Source: Anaerolineales bacterium (GTDB taxonomy: Bacteria; Chloroflexota; Anaerolineae; 4572-78; NAK82). From it: a stretch of 6,333 bases of DNA. This document shows positions 1-4,876 of the stretch, one piece after another (within the stretch, counting starts at the first letter, position 1; every line of letters starts with the position of its first letter). The translations under genes were made by a program, and so were the position numbers. Where the stretch lies: the NCBI GenBank assembly GCA_024643945.1, contig JAHELX010000365.1, positions 1 through 6,333 on the forward strand, given 5' to 3'. The notes below the pieces were generated by a model. It was not told where the DNA came from, did not search any database, and was given only the letters and a program-made list of their open reading frames with translations.

Positions 1-43
1 CATGGCGTTAGTTTTTACACGTCGAATCACCGTTGACAGGGTA

Positions 44-598
44 CTAAGTCAGGAACTTGGAAACGTGCGGCGAATGTCCCGCGCGGCGGACGCCGCCGTG
101 CCCCGACGGGCCCTCGCCCAGAAATTCGGCGAACCACGATTCGTGCTCAACTTCTTCATGCAGGATGGCCAGCGCCAGATCGTAGGTGCGATGATCTTTG
201 CCAGCGGTCAAATTACAGATTTCGGTGTAACCCTTTACCGCGCAACGCTCGGCATTGACCAATACTTTGAGCATGGCCTGGATGTCGGTTGGGTCGCTGG
301 GCAGATAGGCCGGTGGACAGGCCGAAATGTCGTGGAAATCGTTCATGTTGCGGGGAAGCTTGCCACCCAGTTCATAGATGCGCGGTACCAGGGCTTCAAA
401 GTGATTGCGGTCTTCAATGCGGGCATCCTCGGTGATGGCCTTGAGCCCTTCCCCTTCCAATCCAATCAGGTTGACGCGAAGGATGGTGTAGTAATAGTAG
501 GTCGTCAGTTCAGCCGATGCGTTCTTAACCAGCAGTTCCAGCAATTTGTCGACGTCAACTCCAGCCTGTTCAACCACTTCCCTTGCTACTTGAGCCAT
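44..598 (-). CDS. Dps-like ferritin (DPSL / thioferritin family)
   Basis: A 184-residue four-helix ferritin-like protein, expected to form a cage that oxidises Fe(II) with peroxide and stores the iron in the cytoplasm, so limiting Fenton damage. Likely di-iron ligands are visible: E30 in helix A, E62/D63 with H66 in helix B (IEDRNHFEAL), E117 in helix C and the ExxH pair E149/H152 in helix D. Three cysteines, C94 (ISACPP), C119 (ERCA) and C128, match the paired cysteines near the iron site that set DPSL apart from classical Dps. The tail, GPSGH then SPHVSKFL, is also typical of this group from memory. The ATG at 598 is supported by AAAGGAAGG seven bases upstream (606-614). It lies 627 bases beyond ctaA on the same strand and probably has its own promoter. 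No convincing terminator is visible in the 43 bases after its stop. Family assignment is strong; physiological role is inferred. Confidence 0.9.
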   Translation of the reverse strand: MAQVAREVVEQAGVDVDKLLELLVKNASAELTTYYYYTILRVNLIGLEGEGLKAITEDARIEDRNHFEALVPRIYELGGKLPRNMNDFHDISACPPAYLPSDPTDIQAMLKVLVNAERCAVKGYTEICNLTAGKDHRTYDLALAILHEEVEHESWFAEFLGEGPSGHGGVRRAGHSPHVSKFLT

Positions 599-627
599 TG
601 AGATACCTTCCTTTCGTAAATGAGAGT

Positions 628-800
628 TCGTTTAGATCCATATCCGATGTAGACCTCTGTTCCGTTGCATCGTTTAGAGAATCCGTCGTCAACCTCCTTT
701 CCGTTCTTCAGTATTACACTGCCCCGTTCTCCCAGTGGGCCTCCGGTCATTTACCGTACCTTCCGTCCCGTTGGCAAAGCCCGGATAAGAATCGTTTAGA
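628..800. promoter_or_regulatory. Triplicated TCGTTTAGA motif upstream of the ferritin gene
   Basis: The 9-mer TCGTTTAGA occurs exactly three times in the same orientation, at 628-636, 670-678 and 792-800 (TCTAAACGA as read on the gene strand). The first two copies are 42 bases apart, about four helical turns. The nearest copy ends 30 bases before the ferritin start codon. Repeated motifs of this kind just upstream of a stress gene are consistent with a regulator binding site, but I do not recognise the motif and it is not a clear palindrome. It could equally be the remains of a dispersed repeat. Confidence 0.35.
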
Positions 801-815
801 ACCTAGCCGAAAACT

Positions 816-868
816 GGAGTGCAGACTTGAGTCCGCTCTTGCTCTGGGCGGAATAAATTCCGCACTCC
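816..868. repeat. 53-bp paired palindromic element (REP/BIME-like)
   Basis: Two 21-base units face each other: 816-836 on the plus strand and 848-868 on the minus strand, 17 of 21 positions identical, separated by an 11-base spacer (837-847). Each unit begins GGAGTGC and ends TCCGC, and each is nearly palindromic by itself. The right-hand core GCGGAATAAATTCCGC (848-863) is a 7-bp perfect inverted repeat around AA; the left-hand core has one G·T-type mismatch. The whole can fold either as two small hairpins or as one larger hairpin. The arrangement resembles REP/BIME elements scattered between genes. No open frame or target-site duplication is visible. Confidence 0.7.
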
Positions 869-1090
869 CCGAATTTCCGTGTGGATACTTAGCAGCAGTC
901 TCTTGACAAATGGAGTAGACAGGCATCCTGACAGTCAAAGATGCGCAAAAACCCAGTCGGTGTGCGTCTATTCAAGAGCTTCTCAGGCTGGCCCAAGGGT
1001 ACAGAGTGAAACTGGTGAGGATTCTGACAGGGATGACGGGAAGCGATGATGGAGGCAGGTAAATCTGACCAGGGCATTGTACTCTTTGTA

Positions 1091-1119
1091 ATTCTAACAT
1101 GTCCCCGCCTGCCTGTCAA
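1091..1119 (-). promoter_or_regulatory. Near-consensus sigma-70-type promoter
   Basis: On the minus strand a perfect -35 box TTGACA (1119-1114) is followed after exactly 17 bases by TAGAAT (1096-1091), a 5/6 match to TATAAT. Transcription would start near position 1084 and run toward the ferritin gene. It lies about 107 bases past the ctaA stop codon, so it is placed to make the ferritin an independent unit. The distance to the ferritin start, about 485 bases, is unusually long. Prediction is from sequence alone. Confidence 0.55.
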
Positions 1120-1225
1120 CGCAATTGCATGAAAAAGATGAGCATCCTCGCTATTCAAGTCCAAAAGCGCTATGCCGGTTAGGTGGAAGGGCCAGTTTGG
1201 GCGGCTCCTTGCGCCAGGTCTGGGG

Positions 1226-2170
1226 CTATATGGAACTATGGCTGCCCTTGGGTGCCGGCTGGCGAGTACAACAGAGGCTCCATAGCACCACCAGGCTGGC
1301 CCACAAGGTTGCAGCCACCGCCAGGTGCAGCACCCGCGACCAGATCGGCAGACGGAGCAGGACATTGCTGGCACCCAGCCCCAACTGCACCACCAGCAGA
1401 GCACCCAAGACGTAGGCAAAGCGCGCCAGGGGCCGGTCTTCCTGCCGGGTGACTAACCAGACGACCAGGGCCAGCGTCAAGAAGGCCACGGTAAAGGCCG
1501 CGTAGCGGTGCAGCATCTGGATGTCAATCAGCCGGTTCCTGGCAGCGACGCCACACAAGGGAAAGGAGGGACAGGCGAGCGAAGCGCCGCTGCGGGTCAC
1601 ATAGGAGCCGGTCAGCAGTAACAGATAGGCGGCGCCGGTGGTCACGGAAAGCCATGCCGCAAAGCGCCGGTTGGCAAAGAGAGCCGCGCCCCGGAGCGGC
1701 TGCGCCGCCGGCAGCAGACCAGCCACCTGGACCGCAACCATGCCGGCGATCAACATCGCCACGCCGGTGTGAATCCAGCCGGTCACCGGGGGAATCTCAA
1801 AGATCACGTGCAGCCCTCCCAGCGAAACCTGGATAATCAACAGCCCCACCGCCGCCACCGCCGGCCAGAACAGCCACGGCCGCTGCCGGTAGCCGCGCCA
1901 GACGAATAGAGCCAGGAGGGCGATCTGTACGCTGGTCACTGCTCCCAGCAGCCGGTGCGTGAATTCCACCCAGGCGCCCGTCAGTGCCGGGGGGACGACG
2001 CGGCCATAGCACAACGGCCAGTCGGGACATCCTAATCCATTACCGGTGACGCGCACGATGCTGCCCATCGTGATCAGCAGAATTGTGCTGATCAGGGCCG
2101 ACAGAGCGAGAATCGGCAGTAGCCGGGGCACCGACAGGTAAGTACTTCGATCAGCAGCGGAAACGGCCAT
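1226..2170 (-). CDS. ctaA: Heme A synthase (COX15/CtaA family)
   Basis: A 314-residue integral membrane protein that oxidises the C8 methyl group of heme O to a formyl group, making heme A for aa3-type oxidases. It shows the two-fold architecture of about eight membrane helices. The first half has GSIVRVTGNGLGCPDWPLC (36-54) with cysteine pair C48/C54, EFTHR with E69 and H72, and H134 (WIHTG). The second half repeats the pattern: SLACPSFPLC with C200/C206, H221 (MLHRY) and H282 (VLHLA). Both cysteine pairs and all four expected histidines are present, so it should be active. The start chosen is the ATG at 2170: the ribosome binding site GGAG directly abuts an upstream in-frame ATG (2176), leaving no spacing for that one but six bases for 2170. 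It follows ctaB after about 107 bases occupied by a large inverted repeat. Confidence 0.95.
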   Translation of the reverse strand: MAVSAADRSTYLSVPRLLPILALSALISTILLITMGSIVRVTGNGLGCPDWPLCYGRVVPPALTGAWVEFTHRLLGAVTSVQIALLALFVWRGYRQRPWLFWPAVAAVGLLIIQVSLGGLHVIFEIPPVTGWIHTGVAMLIAGMVAVQVAGLLPAAQPLRGAALFANRRFAAWLSVTTGAAYLLLLTGSYVTRSGASLACPSFPLCGVAARNRLIDIQMLHRYAAFTVAFLTLALVVWLVTRQEDRPLARFAYVLGALLVVQLGLGASNVLLRLPIWSRVLHLAVAATLWASLVVLWSLCCTRQPAPKGSHSSI

Positions 2171-2176
2171 TAACAT

Positions 2177-2183
2177 CTCCTTT
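2177..2183 (-). promoter_or_regulatory. Ribosome binding site that decides the ctaA start
   Basis: On the gene strand AAAGGAG runs straight into ATG-TTA-ATG. The first ATG (2176) has zero spacing from the GGAG core, which is not usable. The second (2170) has six bases, near the optimum. The shorter protein, starting MAVSAADR, is therefore preferred. Confidence 0.7.
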
Positions 2184-2191
2184 GTCTACAG

Positions 2192-2275
2192 CGTAAAGAC
2201 GTAAAACGTAAAACGTAAACGTAAAGCGTGATGGTTACCTATTACGTTTCACGTTTTACGTTTTACGTCTTTACG
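2192..2275. repeat. Long inverted repeat of ACGTAAA-type units between ctaB and ctaA
   Basis: Two perfectly complementary 25-base arms (2192-2216 and 2251-2275) are built from repeated CGTAAA/ACGTAAA units. The pairing continues inward for eight more bases (2217-2224 with 2242-2249) after a single bulged base at 2250, leaving a 17-base loop (2225-2241). The outer end lies two bases past the ctaB stop codon and the other end eight bases before the ctaA ribosome binding site. In RNA it would form a stem of over 30 bp. There is no U-tract after it, so it does not look like an ordinary intrinsic terminator. It could stabilise the upstream mRNA end, attenuate ctaA, or be a passive dispersed repeat. 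Confidence 0.85.
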
Positions 2276-2277
2276 TT

Positions 2278-3255
2278 TCACCGTACCACCGCGCTCACAC
2301 AGATCATAAGCAGTATCAGCGCCAGATATATATTAGAGGCTTTGAAAAGCGACAGGGCTTGTTTCCCTGTGGGTCGAACCAGCAGCCCGATGTTACGGGC
2401 CATCAGGTCAACGGTGGCCACAGCTACAGGTATGAAATAGATCCAGCCCAGGACGGAATGTCCGGCGAGCATCAGGGCCGCCAGCGCCGTGGCCCCGGTG
2501 TGGACAAATACCCAAAAGGCTGCATGACGGGGGCTGGTCTGTACCGGCAGCATGGGGACGCCGCCTCGCTGATAGTCGTTGCGGTATACGATAGCCAGGC
2601 TCCAGAAATGGCTCGGCGTCCACAGGAAGACCAGTAGTGCCAGCACCAGCGCCCCGGGATCGTTCCAGGCTCCGGCGGCTGCACTGCCGCTGAGCACCGC
2701 AGCACTTCCCGCCGCGCCTCCGATGACAATGTTGAGCAGAGTGCGCGGCTTGAGCCAGATAGTATATACCCCGACGTAGATAGCCGCCCCCAGGAGCAGG
2801 AAGAAGGTCAGCGCCGGGTTGAAGGGCAGCACTGCCAGCGAAGGCAATACAATCATCAGAGTTGCGACATAGGGGACCCAACCAGGCCGGCGAATCGAGC
2901 CAGTGACCAGTGGGCGCTTGCTGGTGCGAGTCATCAGCGCGTCCCGGTCCCGTTCCAGGTACTGGTTGAGGGCGGAAGCGCCCGAGGCCGCCAGCCCACC
3001 CGTGACCAGGAGCAGGACGAGCCGGCCAGCCCCTGGCCAGCCGCCAGCTCCCAGGAACGCCCCTCCCACCGCCGCAAATAGCAAGAGGAGCACAATCCGG
3101 AATTTGAAGAGTACCGGCAGCGCCTTGAGGAGTGAGGTGTCAATCCGCATGGCGTTCGTGATGGCGGTGATTGGTCGCAACGGGGCTTCTGATCGGGCTG
3201 CGTCGACTGCAGTCAATTCAACCGGTGGATAAGTTCTAGGTTTAAGAGTCTTCAT
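2278..3255 (-). CDS. ctaB: Protoheme IX farnesyltransferase (heme O synthase, UbiA superfamily)
   Basis: A 325-residue polytopic membrane prenyltransferase that adds a farnesyl group to heme B, giving heme O, the substrate of CtaA encoded next. Both diagnostic motifs are intact: NQYLERDRDALMTRT then KRPL (97-115), the Mg-diphosphate binding region, and YRNDYQRGGVPMLP (224-237), the second conserved loop. FLWTPSHFWSLAI (210-222) and the C-terminal LFKASNIYL segment are also typical. About eight to nine hydrophobic helices follow an N-terminal cytoplasmic stretch of about 45 residues that is longer than in E. coli CyoE; a second in-frame Met lies at residue 36 (MRIDTSLLKAL). The ATG at 3255 is chosen because AAGGAG (3261-3266) sits five bases upstream. 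The gene is 89 bases downstream of the SCO gene and is followed at once by the long inverted repeat. Confidence 0.95.
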   Translation of the reverse strand: MKTLKPRTYPPVELTAVDAARSEAPLRPITAITNAMRIDTSLLKALPVLFKFRIVLLLLFAAVGGAFLGAGGWPGAGRLVLLLVTGGLAASGASALNQYLERDRDALMTRTSKRPLVTGSIRRPGWVPYVATLMIVLPSLAVLPFNPALTFFLLLGAAIYVGVYTIWLKPRTLLNIVIGGAAGSAAVLSGSAAAGAWNDPGALVLALLVFLWTPSHFWSLAIVYRNDYQRGGVPMLPVQTSPRHAAFWVFVHTGATALAALMLAGHSVLGWIYFIPVAVATVDLMARNIGLLVRPTGKQALSLFKASNIYLALILLMICVSAVVR

Positions 3256-3325
3256 AAGATCTCCTTGTGGCGGTCACGTTTCGCTCATATTGGGAAATGC
3301 GTCACCAAATGATTGAGTAGCACAT

Positions 3326-3350
3326 GGATAGGGGACTCTCCCCCTTATCC
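3326..3350 (-). repeat. Hairpin overlapping the SCO stop codon
   Basis: GGATA-GGGG (3326-3334) pairs with CCCC-TATCC (3341-3350) apart from one bulged base at 3345, around a six-base loop. The stem of nine pairs includes the SCO stop codon (3345-3347). No run of U follows on the gene strand, so a classical rho-independent terminator is unlikely. It may mark a processing or 3'-end protection site between the SCO and ctaB genes. Confidence 0.45.
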
Positions 3351-3962
3351 CAGTAGGTGACGGATGTCTTGCACTATGTCGTCAGGCGGGGTGCCGAAAG
3401 CGTAACTCAGCCGCAGGCGGCTCTCAGCGTCCACCAGAAAGACGCGTGAGGTGTGGGTTATGGTGTAGCCCGCGGCCGAATCGTCCACAACCTCTTTCTC
3501 AGCGAAAACCCCATAGGCCTGGCGAACGGCCGCCAGCTCGTCGGAGCTGCCGGTCAGCCCGACGATGGCCGGGTCGAAGGCTGCGACGTAGTTCGCCAGA
3601 ACTTGGGGGGTGTCCCTTTCGGGATCCACCGTGATGAAAAGAAAGGTAACCCGGTCTGCATTACTTCCCACGCCTTTGAGAATTTGTTTGGCCTCGGCCA
3701 GCGTTGTAGGACAGACGTCAGTACAGGAAGTATAGCCAAAGAACGTCAGCACAATTTGTCCGCGATGCTCACTCAACTGGAAACGCTGCCCATCTGTAGC
3801 AGTCAATGCGAAATCTGGCGCCGGTTGAGGGTCAGGAAATGACGTGCCTTTGAACTGGTAAGACTGGCAGGCGGCCACAATAAGACTGAGGAGGCCCAGC
3901 AAGACGAGCGAGGGATACCTCGGCGTGGAGTCATGCATTCTACGTTGGCTGGATGGTGTCAT
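3345..3962 (-). CDS. SCO1/SenC family copper chaperone, lipoprotein
   Basis: A thioredoxin-fold copper protein anchored outside the membrane, expected to deliver copper to, or reduce, the CuA site of oxidase subunit II. With the ATG at 3962 it has 205 residues. The N-terminus has arginines (QRR), a hydrophobic core and a lipobox LIVAAC, predicting lipid attachment at C32. Copper ligands of the family are intact: C80 and C84 (SCTDVCPTT) and H170 (TITHTSRVFLV). TVDPERDTP (111-119) is also characteristic. Start choice is uncertain: none has a strong ribosome binding site. An in-frame TTG at 3995, six bases after the SURF1 stop, would allow translational coupling but gives an overly long signal n-region, and an ATG at 3938 is also possible. 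It lies directly downstream of SURF1 and its stop codon sits in a hairpin. Confidence 0.92.
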   Translation of the reverse strand: MTPSSQRRMHDSTPRYPSLVLLGLLSLIVAACQSYQFKGTSFPDPQPAPDFALTATDGQRFQLSEHRGQIVLTFFGYTSCTDVCPTTLAEAKQILKGVGSNADRVTFLFITVDPERDTPQVLANYVAAFDPAIVGLTGSSDELAAVRQAYGVFAEKEVVDDSAAGYTITHTSRVFLVDAESRLRLSYAFGTPPDDIVQDIRHLLG

Positions 3963-4001
3963 AAGATGTTCACTTTCGAAAATCTCAATTGACAATGCGC
4001 C

Positions 4002-4781
4002 TTAGGTGGCGATACTTTTGCTGACGTAATAGACGTACATAGTCCCCAAAATCAGTGAAAAGATGTACCACTGAATGGCATAACCCAAATGCGGGCCGTC
4101 CGACAGGTCAAATTCAGGCTCGACGCGGTAAGGCAAATTAGAGTTGGCGTCACCTGTAGGAGATTGCAGAACGTAGATCGGCAGCAATTTGTAAGGCATC
4201 TGGGCCTGAATAGCCCCGATGTCCACCCGGTACCATTCGAGTTGGGGCTCAGCCGAGGTCGCCTGAGCAGCGTTGCCAGTCCTGGCCGGCAGGGTTTGTG
4301 ACAACTTGGTAAAGCCGGTCACAGTGACTGGGCCGACTTCATCGAACTGCGACCAGTTCTCAGGCGCTGCCTGGTCAATTGGAATCCAACCCCGGTCAAC
4401 CAGCACCGCCTGAGATGTCCCTTCGATGACCAGCGGCGTAATCAAATGAATCCCCGGCGCTCCCATCCAGTTTTGGAGCTTCAGCCCTATCTGGTGCGAA
4501 TAGTCAAACGTGCCAAGGGCAGTGACCCGACGGTATTTGATGCTGGTCAGGTCATCCGGCAGTGCCGCACCTGTCAGGGAAAGGGGGGGGAGCGCCAACT
4601 GCTGGGCAATCTCGGCGTTGCGTGCCCGGCGCTGTGCCAGCCGGTCGAGTTGCCAGAAGCCTAAGCGTACCAACACCGCCATGCCGAGCAGCACCAGCAG
4701 CGTGGACCACCACCAGCGACGGTTGAATAAAGCCTTGAATAGGGGCAGTCCGGGGCGCGGCATCCAGGTGACTCCATTCAT
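4002..4781 (-). CDS. SURF1 family cytochrome oxidase biogenesis protein
   Basis: A 259-residue protein with the SURF1 layout: one membrane helix near each end (about 23-41 and 232-252) and a large extracytoplasmic domain between. Family signatures are LGFWQLDRLAQRR (40-52), YRRVTALGTFD (83-93), HLITPL (112-117), VLVDRGWIP (126-134) and HLGYAIQWYIFSL (231-243) at the start of the last helix. SURF1 (Shy1 in yeast) assists assembly of oxidase subunit I, probably by handling heme a, which fits neighbours that make heme A. The ATG at 4781 has only a distant AAAAGG upstream. The in-frame ATG at 4763 has GGAG eight bases upstream and would give a protein seven... more exactly six residues shorter; either is possible. 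An 8-base G run (4583-4590 on the plus strand) encodes L-P-P-L at about residues 64-67. Confidence 0.93.
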   Translation of the reverse strand: MNGVTWMPRPGLPLFKALFNRRWWWSTLLVLLGMAVLVRLGFWQLDRLAQRRARNAEIAQQLALPPLSLTGAALPDDLTSIKYRRVTALGTFDYSHQIGLKLQNWMGAPGIHLITPLVIEGTSQAVLVDRGWIPIDQAAPENWSQFDEVGPVTVTGFTKLSQTLPARTGNAAQATSAEPQLEWYRVDIGAIQAQMPYKLLPIYVLQSPTGDANSNLPYRVEPEFDLSDGPHLGYAIQWYIFSLILGTMYVYYVSKSIAT

Positions 4782-4803
4782 GAATAGCTAACCTTTTACA
4801 ATA

Positions 4804-4832
4804 ATGATAACCATAATTCGCTTGTTTGTCTT
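4804..4832 (-). promoter_or_regulatory. Possible weak promoter before SURF1
   Basis: On the minus strand AAGACA (4832-4827, 4/6 match to TTGACA) is followed after 17 bases by TATCAT (4809-4804, 5/6 match to TATAAT) in an AT-rich stretch. Transcription would start near 4797, about 16 bases before the SURF1 ATG. This leaves little room for a ribosome binding site if 4781 is the start and more if 4763 is. The match is modest and could be chance in AT-rich sequence. Confidence 0.3.
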
Positions 4833-4841
4833 TATCTACAG

Positions 4842-4869
4842 CTTAAGGCTGGCTTAAGGGGACCTTAAG
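4842..4869. repeat. Three CTTAAG palindromes at 11-bp spacing
   Basis: CTTAAG occurs at 4842-4847, 4853-4858 and 4864-4869, exactly 11 bases apart, so all three face the same side of the helix. Neighbouring copies can also pair: on the gene strand CTTAAGG-TCC-CCTTAAG is a 7-bp stem with a 3-base loop. It begins 7 bases after the ctaG stop codon. It could be a weak stem at the end of the ctaG transcript or a protein binding array upstream of the SURF1 promoter candidate. No U-tract follows. Confidence 0.6.
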
Positions 4870-4876
4870 AGCAGTC

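Larger units (their letters stand above)
599..1225. other. 627-bp gene-free gap between ctaA and the ferritin gene
   Basis: I find no convincing gene here. Open frames exist but lack good ribosome binding sites and recognisable protein features. The gap holds a near-consensus minus-strand promoter (1091-1119), a 53-bp pair of inverted palindromic units (816-868), three exact copies of TCGTTTAGA (628-636, 670-678, 792-800) and a dense run of CCGT tetramers (662-771). The palindrome GCAATTGC (1121-1128) lies two bases upstream of the promoter's -35 box. If the promoter serves the ferritin, its transcript would have an untranslated leader of roughly 480 bases. I do not recognise a known riboswitch or structured RNA in it. 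Confidence 0.6.

Noticed and set aside
2..601. Plus-strand open frame of 199 codons opposite the ferritin gene
   Set aside because: It lies fully over the ferritin, which has clear metal ligands and a good ribosome binding site; the antisense product shows no recognisable domain.
903..908. Plus-strand TTGACA as a promoter -35 box
   Set aside because: No -10-like hexamer lies 16-18 bases downstream and no plus-strand gene follows. The same applies to TTGACA at 33-38.
747..938. Minus-strand 63-codon frame in the gap
   Set aside because: It runs through the paired-palindrome repeat and has no ribosome binding site or recognisable feature.
889..1077. Minus-strand 62-codon frame starting just after the 1091-1119 promoter
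   Set aside because: No clear ribosome binding site, only a few bases between the predicted transcript start and the ATG, and a composition (many His, Cys, Pro) unlike a real small protein. Kept only as a possibility to be tested by conservation.
599..1090. tRNA, riboswitch or other known structured RNA in the gap
   Set aside because: I searched by eye for tRNA TΨC/anticodon patterns and familiar riboswitch cores and found none; the only clear secondary structure is the paired palindrome.
2192..2275. Long inverted repeat as a CRISPR or rho-independent terminator
   Set aside because: There are no spacers between regular direct repeats, and no U-tract follows the stem on either strand, so neither label fits.
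3995..3995. TTG at 3995 as the SCO start codon
   Set aside because: It would put over 25 residues ahead of the signal peptide core; the ATG at 3962 gives a normal lipoprotein signal. The TTG cannot be fully excluded because it sits close to the SURF1 stop.
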